64,000 nucleotides of DNA, taken from assembly GCF_011762095.1 (NCBI RefSeq), contig NZ_JAASQO010000006.1, positions 62,001-126,000 of the forward strand. Reading direction: 5' to 3'. Source of the stretch: Parvibaculum indicum. GTDB taxonomy: Bacteria > Pseudomonadota > Alphaproteobacteria > Parvibaculales > Parvibaculaceae. The position numbers and the translations under genes are program-made. The notes beneath the pieces are model-generated. The model was given only the letters and a program-made list of their open reading frames with translations, did no database searches and had not been told where the DNA came from. Of this stretch, positions 34,447 to 44,237 are shown piece by piece (positions within the stretch are counted from its first letter, which is position 1; the number at the start of each line of letters is the position of its first letter).

Positions 34447-35186
34447 CCCCGAAACCACCCCTCAAGAATGTCGGTGCCTCGGTCCGGACACGGCTCACCC
34501 GGCGCGCCAGCGAGCGCAAGGAAAACGTTCAGCTTGCGCTCACCCGCTTCGCCATCGAACGGCTGCTCTACCGACTGAGTCTGTCGCCCCACAAAGATCG
34601 TTTTGTGCTGAAGGGTGCCATGCTGTTCAGCCTCTGGACGCCCACGCCTTATCGCGCAACCGGCGATCTCGATCTTCTGGGATATGGCGATGCGGCGCCG
34701 GAGCGGATCGCTGCGGTCTTCCGCGAAATTTGCGGGATCGAGGTCGAGAGCGACGGCGTGGTCTTCAAGCCGGAAACCCTGCAGGCCGAGCCGGCCCGGG
34801 CTGAAGACGAATATAGCGGCGTCCGGATCACCATGACCGCCGAGATAGCCGGCGCGCGCTTGCCCATTCAGATCGACATCGGATTTGGCGATGCGGTGAC
34901 CCCGGCCGTGCAGGACATCGACTATCCCTCGCTGCTCGACATGCCGGCGCCCCGGCTGCGAGCCTACCCGCCCGAGACGGTCGTGGCCGAGAAATTCCAG
35001 GCGCTGGTCGCGCTCGGCATGCTCAACAGCCGCATGAAGGATTTCTTCGACCTCTGGGCGATCTCGGAGACGTTTTCCTTCAACGGACCGGTCCTCGCGG
35101 ATGCAATCGCGGCGACCTTCGATCGCCGCCGCACGGACATCCCCACGGATACGCTGACCTGCCCCCCGTCGGTCCCTCGTTCATAA
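34443..35186 (+). pseudogene. AbiEii nucleotidyltransferase toxin, 3' end lost at the IS3 insertion
   Basis: The first 230 codons encode an AbiEii/AbiGii toxin with FVLKGAMLFSLWTPTPYRATGDLDLLGYGD (nucleotidyltransferase G-S and DxD region) and PETVVAEKFQALVALGMLNSRMKDFFDL. After RRRTDIPTDT the sequence stops matching the family and the frame ends as it meets the IS3-type element at 35185. About 50 C-terminal residues appear to be missing, so the toxin is probably altered or inactive while its antitoxin is intact. Confidence 0.82.
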
Positions 35187-36089
35187 CGAGAGTCTGCGGG
35201 TTTGATTTTGATACTCATGGGTTTCGGTTTGGGCAAGCGCGCCGGGCGCGGAGCCCTCAAATTGCTCAAGCGCTCGGCGCGCTTGCAGTGGCGTCTGGTT
35301 TCCGAGCGACGAATGCGGCCTGACGGCGTTGTAGTCATATCGCCATAGCGCCAGCTTTCGCCGGGCATCGTCCAAGGTGTCAAAGATCTCCTCGTTCAAT
35401 AACTCGTCGCGCAGGCTGCCGTTGAACGACTCGATAAAGGCGTTCTGCTGCGGTTTCCCTGGGTCGATGTAATGCCACGGCACATCGTTCTGGTCGGCCC
35501 ATTTCAGGATGGCCCGGCTGGTGAACTCCGTCCCGTTATCGCTGACGATGCAACCTGGTTTTCCGTAGACCCTCACCAGCGCATCCAGCTCGCGGGCGAC
35601 ACGGGCTCCCGAGATACTGGTGTCGGCCATCAGGCATAGGTTTTCTCGGCAGCAATCGTCGATCACCGCCAGAATGCGGAACTTGCGTGAAGCACCCAAG
35701 CTGTCCGACAGGAAGTCCAGCGACCAGCGCGCATTTGGGTGCGCGGCTGCTGGCATTGGCGTGCGTGTGCCACGGGCCCGCTTGCGCCCCCGGCGTCGCT
35801 TCACGGAGAGCCCTTCCTCGCGATAGATGCGGTAGAGCTTCTTGTGGTTCATGGTCATCCCCTTGCGTTCCAGCAGGACGCCGATCCGGCGGTAGCCGAA
35901 CCGACGCCGCTTGCCAGCAATCTCCTGCATTTCCTTGCGGATCTCCGGACAATCCGGCGGGCGTTGGCGCCGGACTGTCTTTGGATCGATACCGACAAGC
36001 CGGCAGGCCCGGCGCTGCGAGATGTCGTGACCCCGCATCGCCCTGAGCGCTGCCTCTCGCCGCTTGGTCAATGTCGTCAGTTCTTTCCC
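35181..36089 (-). CDS. IS3-family transposase OrfB (DDE integrase)
   Basis: About 300 residues after the frameshift site. The HTH_21 segment ([29 protein letters not shown]) is followed by the rve integrase core with Asp in WSLDFLSD, Asp in [10 protein letters not shown] and Glu in [15 protein letters not shown], the DDE triad. It is likely produced as an OrfAB fusion by a -1 slip at the A-AAG in GGGAAAGAAC just before the orfA stop. The stop codon lies in the flanking TCAT duplication. Confidence 0.88.
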   Translation of the reverse strand, partial: GKELTTLTKRREAALRAMRGHDISQRRACRLVGIDPKTVRRQRPPDCPEIRKEMQEIAGKRRRFGYRRIGVLLERKGMTMNHKKLYRIYREEGLSVKRRRGRKRARGTRTPMPAAAHPNARWSLDFLSDSLGASRKFRILAVIDDCCRENLCLMADTSISGARVARELDALVRVYGKPGCIVSDNGTEFTSRAILKWADQNDVPWHYIDPGKPQQNAFIESFNGSLRDELLNEEIFDTLDDARRKLALWRYDYNAVRPHSSLGNQTPLQARRALEQFEGSAPGALAQTETHEYQNQTRRLSL

Positions 36090-36374
36090 AGCAGGTCTTT
36101 CAGCACGACGTTGTCCAGCATGGTGTCGGCCAGCAGGCGCTTGAGCTTGGCATTTTCGTCCTCCAGCGCCTTCAACCTGGCCGCCTCGGACACCTCCATG
36201 CCGCCATACTTGGACTTGAACTTGTAGAACGTCGCCGGGCTGAGGCCATGCCGACGGCACACCTCTGCCGTCGGCATGCCTGCCTCCTGCTCCTTGATCA
36301 TCCCGATAATCTGCGCCTCGGTGAAACGGCTCTTTCGCATTCGTCTGCTCCTTCAAGGTTGGGCAGACTCTACA
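35185..36374 (-). mobile_element. IS3-family insertion sequence (about 1.19 kb)
   Basis: The ends share AGAGTCTGC in inverted orientation (35190s and 36361-36374, outer end TGTAGAGTCTGCCC). The four bases TCAT occur directly on both sides (35181-35184 and 36375-36378), a fitting target duplication. It carries orfA and orfB in minus orientation and interrupts the 3' end of the AbiEii toxin gene. Confidence 0.85.
36077..36340 (-). CDS. IS3-family OrfA (helix-turn-helix)
   Basis: An 87-residue protein with the transposase_8 HTH ([46 protein letters not shown]) and a leucine-rich coiled coil ([21 protein letters not shown]). It binds the element ends and forms the N-terminus of the OrfAB transposase. 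Confidence 0.9.
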   Translation of the reverse strand: MRKSRFTEAQIIGMIKEQEAGMPTAEVCRRHGLSPATFYKFKSKYGGMEVSEAARLKALEDENAKLKRLLADTMLDNVVLKDLLGKN

Positions 36375-36478
36375 TCATGGTGAGGGATTTCGCGGGGGGC
36401 AGGTCATACGACAAAGCGCAGGTGATGCCGGGCAGGCCAGACCCCGTGTGCCGGAAGACCTGGACCGGGATCCGGACA

Positions 36479-37264
36479 TCAAACCTTGAACGTAAAGCCC
36501 GGGTCGAATTCCGGGTTCGTCACCTCGATCTGGTAGCCATAGGGATTGCAGAGCACCCGGGTGCTGCCGATCGTGTAGTCGAGACTGTCGTGGATATGAC
36601 CGTGGACCCACGCCTCCGGCTCATATCGCTCGATCAGGTACTCGAGATCCGATGCATAGGCTGCGGCGTCCAGACTCTTTGCTCGCTCCGGGTTTTTGTC
36701 CAGGCTTCTGGCGCTCGGCGCGTGATGGGTGACGACCACAGTCGGGCCCTCGAAGGGCTCGGCCAAAGCGCTTTCGAGCCAGTTCCTCTGCTCGCGGTGC
36801 AGACCGACCACCCATCGCGGATTGAGCTTGCGCCGGTTCCGGCTGGCCGAACGCCGCTTGATAAAACGGAAGTCGTTCATCTCACGCCGGAGTTGGCCCA
36901 AGGCCGAATAGTACGTGTCCGGATCAATCCGGTAGTCGGTCCAGAGCGTGGTGCCGACGAAGCGCGTGCCGTCAAGCTTCACGGTGTCGTTCATCAGAAC
37001 ATGGACCTCATCGTTCGAGGCCGCCCGAAGGTCCTCGATCACATCCTCAAGAATGCCGTCATAGAATTCGTGATTGCCCGGGACATAGACCGCAGGCGCA
37101 TCCAGCCTATGGGCGATGGCTTTGGCCCGCTCGATGCCGTCCAGGCCTTCCGAGATATCGCCTGCCAGAACGACGACATCGATCTTGCCGCGCAGATCTG
37201 CCGGCGGCGTGAAGTCACTCCCATGCTCGTAATGGAGGTCTGAATAGACGGCAATTCGGGTCAT
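36479..37264 (-). CDS. Calcineurin-like metallophosphoesterase (MPE1)
   Basis: A 261-residue phosphoesterase with the metal motifs in order: SDLHYEHG (DxH), LAGDISEG (GDxx), VPGNHEFYDG (GNHE), VVTHHAPS and HGHIHDS (GHxH). The metal-dependent active site is complete; the substrate (nucleic acid, nucleotide or protein) is unknown. The ATG at 37264 has GGAG upstream. It is the first of five such genes in this island; its closest relative here in layout is MPE2 at 46931. Confidence 0.9.
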   Translation of the reverse strand: MTRIAVYSDLHYEHGSDFTPPADLRGKIDVVVLAGDISEGLDGIERAKAIAHRLDAPAVYVPGNHEFYDGILEDVIEDLRAASNDEVHVLMNDTVKLDGTRFVGTTLWTDYRIDPDTYYSALGQLRREMNDFRFIKRRSASRNRRKLNPRWVVGLHREQRNWLESALAEPFEGPTVVVTHHAPSARSLDKNPERAKSLDAAAYASDLEYLIERYEPEAWVHGHIHDSLDYTIGSTRVLCNPYGYQIEVTNPEFDPGFTFKV

Positions 37265-37618
37265 GGCGCCATCATCTCCACGCTCTGCATGTTTGCGCCC
37301 CTGACCCGACGCAGCCTGTCTTCTGTGTTTCGCGGGCGGGATCATCTGCACGTCACCACGAGGCGAGCAGGTGGTGGTTCTGATCGTGCCCGCATCACAG
37401 CGGGATCTGCTTCGGTCTCGAACACTGCGTCGCCATCGAGCGATCCGTGTTGCGTCCGGGACGGCATACCGCTTCGATTTTGTATTCGAGTTTTTATATA
37501 GCGCGTCAATGTCGGATCGCAAGCTGAAAGCGGGATGCTGGCGCCGCGCCTCTGGTGTCGCGGGGAAGGCTACTGAGTGCCTGCATTTCATCCGCCCCGA
37601 AAATCTTCGTCTGACTAC

Positions 37619-38275
37619 GCGTGGGAAACCTCGTTGTCTTGCCTCGGCGTAGCCTTCGGCGCAGCCCGGGTCAGGGCAGGGCGGATAGCCTCCATCGAGT
37701 GTTTGCACTGGCAGGGCCGGCGTCCATATCGACGCCATGAAGGTTTTCCGCGTCTGGCGATACGTACTAGCCCCGACGGATGAGCAGGCCGCGCAGATGC
37801 GGCAATGCGCCGGCGTGGTGCGGCTGGTCTATAATCTCGCGCTGGAGCAGCGCCGGGCGCGCCGGCTATCCCACACCCCGGCGCCTCAATCGGAATTGGG
37901 GGATGACCCATCTCCCGAAAATCGGCCCGGTCCGCTTCCGCTGGACCCGCGACATCGCCGGTACCGTGAAGAATGTTACGGTCACAAGCGACCCGCTGGG
38001 CTGGCATGTCAGTATCGGCTGCGACGAGCCAGACCTGTTCGGAGTGTGGTTCGATCTCGAAAACCCACCGCAAGAGCCGAGCGGTGCTTATCTGTTCCGA
38101 CTGCGGGCACTCGGCCCATGCCGATACGAAAGCGGCGCGGAACATACTTCAGGCCGGAACGCGGCTTTCGGAGAGGGCGGCGGACGCGGGTCCGTCGAAC
38201 CGGGAATCTCGTCAGATCCCGCTCGCATCAGGCTGATGCGAAAATCCCCCTCCTTCAGGTCGGGGAAGACGTTAA
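37619..38275 (+). mobile_element. tnpB: Internally deleted IS1341-type element
   Basis: The left end GCGTGGGAAACCTCG (37619) and the right end ...GGGGAAGACGTTAA (to 38275) are both present. Inside, the TnpB start (TDEQAAQM, GVVRLVYNLALEQRR) jumps directly to the middle (LNRNWGMTHLPKIGPVRFRWTRDIAG) and then to the zinc-ribbon tail. About 690 bases are missing relative to the 1345-bp intact copies. It is a non-autonomous derivative. Confidence 0.85.
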
Positions 38276-38485
38276 GGCAATCAGGACAGGGACTACCTGT
38301 CTGAGATGAGCTCAGTGTGGCCGTGTTCAGGCGACAGCGTAACTTTTGTTGCGTTCGGTGCGGGTTGAACAGAGTGTTGAGTGCGCTTGAAGAATTGTTC
38401 CGAAATCCGATTTGTGTGATCCGGTGTCCATAGACATGCAGACAAGATCCGGCTTGAATATTGACATCTTTGTCAGGAGTAGCCG

Positions 38486-38905
38486 GTGGACGAATTCAGG
38501 ACGCATATTTTCGAATTGCTTTCGATGCGCGGCCGGCGTTCACGGGCGAGCTTTGTGCTGACGATCGGAGCGGCAACTATGGCTGCCGGTTTCGCGTTGA
38601 GCCTCGTATTGTCGACGGCGATTTGGGAGATCGCCAATGTCGGGTTCGATGTGTTCGGATGGGCGGGAATGGCATTGCTGCCGATTTCTTATATTTTCGC
38701 GAGCATCTGCGTGCAGCGCCTGCACGATATCGGCCTGAACGGGTTGTGGTTTGTGCCGGCTGTCGGCGCTGTTGCGGTCATGCCGGATCTGGCGTTGATG
38801 TTCCTCGTCTTTGCGATCGCGCTGGTTGCATTGATGGTCACTCCGGGTACGCCCGGTGCGAACCGTTACGGCCGCAACCGCTTCCCTTATCCGAACGCGC
38901 CGTAA
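38486..38905 (+). CDS. DUF805 family membrane protein
   Basis: A 139-residue protein with four hydrophobic segments and the DUF805 signature (GRRSRASFVLT near the start, QRLHDIGLNGLWFV in the middle, GANRYG near the end). It starts at GTG 38486 with AGGAG upstream. Function unknown; often near phage or stress genes. A tnpB element is inserted at its stop codon. Confidence 0.85.
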   Translation: MDEFRTHIFELLSMRGRRSRASFVLTIGAATMAAGFALSLVLSTAIWEIANVGFDVFGWAGMALLPISYIFASICVQRLHDIGLNGLWFVPAVGAVAVMPDLALMFLVFAIALVALMVTPGTPGANRYGRNRFPYPNAP

Positions 38906-40235
38906 AACCCGGTCCTTCAGGGCGGGGATACACGGCGCTCCCGCGCGAGCGGGAATACCTGTGTTCTCTTTTGGTTCTTGCATTTCAGTCGGCTCTGCGG
39001 AAAGATTCCGGTATGCGACGCGCGATCAAGCTTAGGCTCTACCCCACGAAGGAACAAGCTGAGGAACTGGACTTCCAGTTCGGCGCAGCGCGCTGGGTCT
39101 TCAACGACGCGCTGGAGCAGAGGTCGTCGCTCTGGAAGGAGCGGAAGGGATCCATCTCCAGATCCGATTTGATCAAGCGTCTGCCCAGGTTGAAATCGGC
39201 GCCGGAAACGGCCTGGCTGAAGCGTGGCGACAGCCAGGCTATGCAGCAATCGATCATGCATCTCGACGAGGCGTTTCAGCGTTTCTTCCGGAAGCGGGGT
39301 CGCTATCCGCGTTTCAAGTCGAAGCACGGCCGACAGGCGATCTCGTATCCGCAGCGGGTCAGGATCGTCGGCGGAAGCCGACTGTATTTACCGAAGGTCG
39401 GGGACGTCCGCGCGGTGCTGCACCGCCCGGTCGAGGGCGAGATCAAGACGGTTACCGTCTCCCGTGAGCCAACGGGCAAGTTCTTCGCCTCGATCCTGGT
39501 CGAGGATGGGCGCGAAGCTCCGGTAGCGCCCGAGGAGGTTTCCGCATCCGACGCCGTCGGCATTGACCTCGGATTGGTGCATTTTGCGACGCTCTCCGGC
39601 AACTCGGATGGCCGGAACGTGAAAGTTCCGAACCCGAGGCATTACCGCAACGCTCTTGCAGCGCTGAAGCGGCAGCAGCGCGCCTTGTCGCGCAAGAAGA
39701 AAGGATCTTCCAACCGGGCGAAGTCCCGGTTGAAGGTCGCGCGCGCCCACGAGCGCGTGACGAACGCCCGAAACGATTTTCAGCACAAACTGTCGAGACT
39801 GCTGGTCGACGAGAACCAAGCGATTTGCGTCGAGACGCTGAATGTCCGTGGCATGCTCCGGAACCGGGCGCTTGCCCGGTCCGTCGCCGACGCCGGATGG
39901 CACGGCTTCGTCTCGAAGCTGGCCTACAAGGCCCAGGAATCCGGCCGGCATTTCGTAAAGATAGATCGGTTCAACCCGTCGACGAAGACGTGCTCGCTCT
40001 GCGGCTCGATCAATGACGATCTATCTCTCGCCGACAGATCGTGGACCTGTGGCAATTGCGGTGCGGAGCACGATCGGGACGGAAACGCGGCAGACAATAT
40101 CCGCCGCGAGGGGCTTTTGAAGTTACAGGCGGCAGGACTGTCCGTCTCAGGCCTGTGGAGGCATGCGTAAGACCATTCTCCCCCGGGAGAGCGGCCGCCG
40201 CCAGCGAAGCAGGAAGCCCCGTCCTTCAGGGCGGG
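38905..40235 (+). mobile_element. IS1341-type element, lineage 2, with intact tnpB
   Basis: The tnpB gene is bracketed by two related hairpin-forming ends: GGTCCTTCAGGGCGGGG near 38912 and CCCCGTCCTTCAGGGCGGGG near 40209-40228. There is no Y1 transposase gene. The region from the tnpB 3' end through the right hairpin is where a guide (omega) RNA would be encoded. Exact cleavage sites are not determined. Confidence 0.75.
39013..40170 (+). CDS. tnpB: TnpB RNA-guided nuclease, lineage 2
   Basis: A 385-residue TnpB with all three RuvC acidic motifs: GIDLGLVHFATLSG (Asp), CVETLNVRGM (Glu) and EHDRDGNAADNI (Asp). The zinc ribbon CSLCGSINDD...WTCGNCG is complete. It begins MRRAIKLRLYPTKEQAEELD. TnpB cuts DNA guided by the omega RNA from the element's right end. 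It is clearly different from the two lineage-1 copies at 54.8 and 57.5 kb. Confidence 0.93.
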   Translation: MRRAIKLRLYPTKEQAEELDFQFGAARWVFNDALEQRSSLWKERKGSISRSDLIKRLPRLKSAPETAWLKRGDSQAMQQSIMHLDEAFQRFFRKRGRYPRFKSKHGRQAISYPQRVRIVGGSRLYLPKVGDVRAVLHRPVEGEIKTVTVSREPTGKFFASILVEDGREAPVAPEEVSASDAVGIDLGLVHFATLSGNSDGRNVKVPNPRHYRNALAALKRQQRALSRKKKGSSNRAKSRLKVARAHERVTNARNDFQHKLSRLLVDENQAICVETLNVRGMLRNRALARSVADAGWHGFVSKLAYKAQESGRHFVKIDRFNPSTKTCSLCGSINDDLSLADRSWTCGNCGAEHDRDGNAADNIRREGLLKLQAAGLSVSGLWRHA

Positions 40236-40322
40236 GAGCAGTCACCACTCCAGTTTTGCGTCCTCCGGTTTCGGCGGGCGCTGACGGACCGCCTCCTCAG
40301 ATTCAGAACCCTGGAAGGCGAG

Positions 40323-40358
40323 AAAAGGCCCTGCTGTTCCCTAGCGGCAGGGCCTTTT
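40323..40358. terminator. Bidirectional terminator hairpin
   Basis: A perfect 12-bp stem AAAAGGCCCTGC / GCAGGGCCTTTT with a 12-base loop. A-rich and T-rich sides suit termination in both directions. Confidence 0.75.
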
Positions 40359-40369
40359 CGTTGATAAAT

Positions 40370-40590
40370 GCGTGGGAAGCCCCGTCGTTCAAGGTGGGGA
40401 GGAAAGCGCGTATCGAGATTTTCATTTGCGTGCCCGGTGTCCGTATCGATGGGACCGGACCTCGCCGTGAGAACCAAGCGGCGCGGAACCTAGCTCGGGC
40501 CGCCCCCCGGCGATTCGGTGCGCCGAGTGGCAAACCGGTCGCGGCGTATCGGTTCTCCTGGCAAGGCGAGGACAGGGTTTCAAAGACGTC
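40370..40590 (+). mobile_element. Short decayed IS1341-type remnant
   Basis: A left end GCGTGGGAAGCCCCGTCGTTCAAGGTGGGG at 40370 is followed by a degenerate TnpB tail (AARNLARAAPRRFGAPSGKPV; intact copies have AARNILRAGTRPSGRAPVAG) and an AAGACGT end near 40590. Only about 220 bases remain. Confidence 0.6.
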
Positions 40591-40609
40591 GGCTCCGCTA
40601 CGGGTATCG

Positions 40610-41125
40610 TTATTTGCGAACGATGTCGCACCATTTCCCATGCGTCGAGGGGGAATAGGGGATTGCAAGACCAATCGAAATCATGTCGTCGGCGATATCA
40701 TGTCCATCGACGAAAACACGCGCGAGCGTGCGCTCGTACACGTCGTTCCCATTGCGCTCGATCGTGACAACGGCACCACCACGCAGTTTGCGGCGGAGAT
40801 AGTCCCGGGCCTTGATCGCGGCCTCGCGCTCGGCGGCGCATTTCGCACGGGTCCCCAGTTCCGGCGCATCCACGCCGAGAATGCGGACCCGCTCGGCGCC
40901 CATACGGAACGTGTCGCCGTCGTAAATCGATGTGATCTCGGAGGCCGAGACAGGCGTCGCAGCGCCGGACGGGGCCCCGGAGGTACTGGTCTGTTGATAG
41001 AGAGCGATCGCGCCGATAATCAGCAGGCCGACGGCGAAGCCGGCATTGCGGCGGCGAAAGAGTCCTATGAAGCGGCGGCGGGGTCTGGAACGGAACTGAA
41101 ATATGCGAGCCATCTTTGTGTCCAT
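40610..41125 (-). CDS. Thermonuclease (staphylococcal nuclease homologue), membrane-anchored or secreted
   Basis: A 171-residue protein with an N-terminal basic region and one hydrophobic segment (AGFAVGLLIIGAIALYQ, about residues 28-44), followed by an SNase domain: DGDTFRMGAERVRILGVDAPELG and ERNGNDVYERTLARVFVDG, carrying the Arg, Glu and Arg of the active site. It should be a calcium-dependent nuclease acting outside the cytoplasm. Such genes are frequent on plasmids and integrative elements. Confidence 0.88.
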   Translation of the reverse strand: MDTKMARIFQFRSRPRRRFIGLFRRRNAGFAVGLLIIGAIALYQQTSTSGAPSGAATPVSASEITSIYDGDTFRMGAERVRILGVDAPELGTRAKCAAEREAAIKARDYLRRKLRGGAVVTIERNGNDVYERTLARVFVDGHDIADDMISIGLAIPYSPSTHGKWCDIVRK

Positions 41126-41415
41126 GTCGGGAGCGTCGAAAAGACTTTATCAAAAGCGAGAAAAAGTGCGCTTTTGGTAAATCGTTCAGGGGCAGGTTTC
41201 AGGGGCTGCGTGTTGGGAGATGGACCCAACCGTCGAGGACACCGGTGACGGAAGCGATTGTCGCGGAGGGTATCTGCTGGCAGCCGGCCCAGCTCGTATC
41301 GATCTCGCCGGTCACTTTGTCTCCCAACCGGGTTGGAACGTCTTCATGCGATGCGGTGCGGGCTGTTTTGCTGATCCGGCGAGGTCACACTCAGGGTGAC
41401 AGGAGCCGTACGCGT

Positions 41416-42651
41416 CTAACCGAAGCTGTCTGGATCGCGTTCAGCCGCTCCGAAAAGGTCCGGGAAAAAGCGCTCTCTGTAATCGAGAGGGAAGGCAATG
41501 CGGACCGGTGTCTTTGGGCCGTCCGATTTGAGAAATCCGGCTGACACGAGTCTGGTCAGCGTTTTCCGCGCAGTACGCTGCGACGTCTGCAGGACCAGAG
41601 CGGCGTGGCCGCGGTCAAGTTCTCCTGAAAGGAATACCGCTTCCGCCAGTGTAGGTGCACGCGCGTCGTCGACGGTTTCGCGGATGATATCGGTGTAACG
41701 CTCGAGAAGGCGGTCCTGGTCGAACATGAAGAGGGAAAAGCGGATCTGATCGTGGGCTGCTTTCAGAAACCATTCCGTGAAAGAGCTGAGCGCGGCCAGA
41801 GACAGGTTCCCCCGACCGTCCAGGTCGCCGCGCCGCGGACCGTCGGCGGCATCCATCTGCCGTTTGTATTCGCCGCTGTCGACAAGGCCTCTTGCTAGGC
41901 CGCGGGAAATCGACCAGAGCCCGTGACTGCCGATCCCGGCGTGAAGCGCCATCGCATGAGATACGAGCCGGGATACCCGGCCGTTCCCGTCGGGGAAGGG
42001 ATGAATGAAATTGAGGCGATGATGGGCTGCCGGGATTGCGAGCATGTAGCGGATCTTGTTTTGAGACGAGAGCTCGCCGTAGCGCCGGGCGAAGTGCTTC
42101 ATGTATTCGGCGACGCGGACAGAACTCGGGGGCTGATGGCGTCCGACGGATACGTCTTCGTCATCGGTCTCGCGAAAGCGACCCGGAACGATCTCGATCT
42201 TCCGTCCATCGCCTGATGTCATCACCCGATATTCTGCGGGCATGTTTTCGTAGAAGCGGGCATGGACGTATCTGATGAATTCTATCGATGTGGCCACCGG
42301 CAAGCGGTCGGCAGCGAAGAGTTCGTCGATTTCCCGCTCAACGAGGACATGCGCCTTGGCCTCTTCTGCCAGAGGGCGGATTTTGTCATCGACTTCGGCG
42401 CCTGCCAGCGCGTATTCGATGTCGCGTGGGCGGACGTCGTGGCCTTCGATGAGACCGGAGTAGTAAGCATTCATTACACGGACGAGCTCAGCAAGCTCCT
42501 GCCTGGTCCCGGGAGAACGGAGCTCGTTGTCCAGCTTCCGGGCGTCTTCCAGGATGGTCCCGGCGAGGTTGGCCAGGTCTGCCGGCACGCCGGAATCCGC
42601 CCCCTCAAGAAGGCAGGGTTCGATGCGACCCGGGGTTTCAAGCGGCGCCAT
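41416..42651 (-). CDS. Fic-domain AMP-transferase with N-terminal inhibitory helix
   Basis: A 411-residue Fic protein. The core motif HPFPDGNGRVSR (about residues 217-228) is intact, including the catalytic His. An inhibitory SGLIEG motif (about 65-70, pattern S/TxxxE G/N) lies before the Fic fold, so it is a class II self-inhibited enzyme. The C-terminus is a winged-helix domain (VLQTSQRTARKTLTRLVSAGFL). It probably attaches AMP to target proteins; the target is unknown. Confidence 0.92.
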   Translation of the reverse strand: MAPLETPGRIEPCLLEGADSGVPADLANLAGTILEDARKLDNELRSPGTRQELAELVRVMNAYYSGLIEGHDVRPRDIEYALAGAEVDDKIRPLAEEAKAHVLVEREIDELFAADRLPVATSIEFIRYVHARFYENMPAEYRVMTSGDGRKIEIVPGRFRETDDEDVSVGRHQPPSSVRVAEYMKHFARRYGELSSQNKIRYMLAIPAAHHRLNFIHPFPDGNGRVSRLVSHAMALHAGIGSHGLWSISRGLARGLVDSGEYKRQMDAADGPRRGDLDGRGNLSLAALSSFTEWFLKAAHDQIRFSLFMFDQDRLLERYTDIIRETVDDARAPTLAEAVFLSGELDRGHAALVLQTSQRTARKTLTRLVSAGFLKSDGPKTPVRIAFPLDYRERFFPDLFGAAERDPDSFG

Positions 42652-42770
42652 CCGATTGCCGATCTATGGAGCAGGAAAAGTCGTTCAAATATCGGTACTT
42701 AACAACAAAATCGCTACTATTTTGCCGATCTTTATTGCCGATGTTTGGCTTCGCTGAAAAGGCAATGGAA

Positions 42771-43805
42771 TCATGTCTCTACGGGGGAGAGGCTTCTGTA
42801 TGCCGATTCAGCTTGCCCCTCGGAAGGATGCGCGATCAAGCCGAGTTGCCGCCATTTTTGCGAGATGGGGGCAACTGGTAATTCGGCCAACAGGTTCGCG
42901 GGATCGCCTTGAAGCCGGTCTCTCCAGCCCGCAAACCGGGCGCGTTCCGCCAGATATCGTTCGGCGACATCGAGAACCTGTGGCTCACCGTCTGTCTCGG
43001 GGCTCAAAACCCGGGCGGCCGCCGTCGCCATCGCCATGACCGGTTTGGATATCGAGGCAGGACGGATTTCCTGCTTCGGGCCTCTCCCGTTTTCGGTGGT
43101 TTTGTTTGTCCCGGTCTCAGTCGGTGAACCCCAGCTCCCTTGCCGAGCAGTGACTCCTTCTTCCGAAGGATTGGGATCTCCGTCAAAAATGTCGGTAAGG
43201 GATCCAAAAAAACGATCGATCCATTCGCGCAGTTTTTTCGAGAGCACGGAGTAGGTGTTGATCGCGCGGCGGTTTCGCTTTTCGGTCCAGGCGCGCTGGA
43301 TCCGGATGAGCCCCATGCTTTCCAAGTGCAGGATCGCACGCTCCACCGTCTTCTGACTCGTACCCGCATACGCCGCGATCGCGTCGAAGGCGATCCGGAC
43401 CTCGCGGCGGCCCTTGAGCTCACGGCCGAGCGTATAGAGCACAGCGCCCATCGCCGGTGTCAGCCCGTAGGTGGAGTGCTTTACCCAAAACGGCAGCCGG
43501 CCGGCCATGTCCTGCCAGCGATCCTTGTTGCGATGTGGTCCGTATGCGGCCTTTTTCGGGCGGGCCGGCGTGATCTTGAGATCGAGTGCTGGGCCGGTCT
43601 CGCCATCGACCACATCGAAGCGGCCCTGGTTCCGGAGCGCGCGGCGCTCGCTCGCTTTGACTTTCTCGCGCTGGGCGGTGCTCGCCTCGATCTCGGCCAG
43701 CATTTTCGCCATCAGCTCCGCGTCGGGCGCGCGGCGCATCAGCTCGGTGTTCATCAATCGGGTAGCAGGGTTCGGTCGGCGCCCGGGGTGATTCCGGTCC
43801 GTCAT
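42771..43805 (-). CDS. Winged-helix, replication-initiator-like protein
   Basis: A 344-residue protein with a central winged-helix (about residues 105-170: GLTPAMGAVLYTLGRELKGRREVRIAFDAIAAYAGTSQ...) of the kind seen in plasmid and phage replication proteins. N- and C-terminal parts are basic or acidic and unassigned. The assignment rests on this domain and on the neighbouring ribbon-helix-helix gene. The C-terminal coding sequence near 42850 (TTGCCGCC...GGGGGCAA) resembles hairpin repeats at 59.2 and 60.5 kb. Confidence 0.55.
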   Translation of the reverse strand: MTDRNHPGRRPNPATRLMNTELMRRAPDAELMAKMLAEIEASTAQREKVKASERRALRNQGRFDVVDGETGPALDLKITPARPKKAAYGPHRNKDRWQDMAGRLPFWVKHSTYGLTPAMGAVLYTLGRELKGRREVRIAFDAIAAYAGTSQKTVERAILHLESMGLIRIQRAWTEKRNRRAINTYSVLSKKLREWIDRFFGSLTDIFDGDPNPSEEGVTARQGSWGSPTETGTNKTTENGRGPKQEIRPASISKPVMAMATAAARVLSPETDGEPQVLDVAERYLAERARFAGWRDRLQGDPANLLAELPVAPISQKWRQLGLIAHPSEGQAESAYRSLSPVET

Positions 43806-44237
43806 GTCTTCCTCCAGTTCTGAGGAAGCCGCCGCCCGGGCAAAGACCCAGGGTTCACCGCAAGCGCATTCTTGCGGTGTTAACCCGTCGGGCCTATCTT
43901 CTGACCGTGAAGCAGATCAGAGGCCGCGACGTCGGCTTCGGGTTTCAAAGGGTCTCCGGTTGCCGCCGGGGGCCCTTTTCTTTTGAGATCAATGGGTTAC
44001 GTCGTCGCTTCCCTCCTCGGTTCGAGTCCGTTGAACGCGCTGGGCGTTCGTCCTGCTTTCCGGGCAGCGCGGCCGAATCGCAGGCCGCAGCTCTCCCGTG
44101 CCGGCGCGCGATTTTTTGCTTGCCGGGGAAAATCGAGGTGGGTAATGTCGGGGGTATCGAACCTACCGACGAACCCACCTGGGGTTCTTTCCGAGCCCTC
44201 CGAAGCGCCAACTTCGGGGGGTTCGTCGCTTTTGGGG
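43806..44237. other. Gap between replication-like and RHH genes
   Basis: It contains an inverted repeat ACCGCAAG-N6-CTTGCGGT near 43858-43879. A minus-strand 98-codon frame (43945-44241) starts with a GTG overlapping the RHH stop, but it is Arg/Pro/Lys-rich with no recognisable domain, so I do not call it a gene. Confidence 0.4.

Noticed and set aside
37265-37738. N-terminal extension of MPE1 to 37738
   Set aside because: The extension is read through an IS remnant and Arg-rich intergenic DNA; the ATG at 37264 has a ribosome site and begins the phosphoesterase fold.
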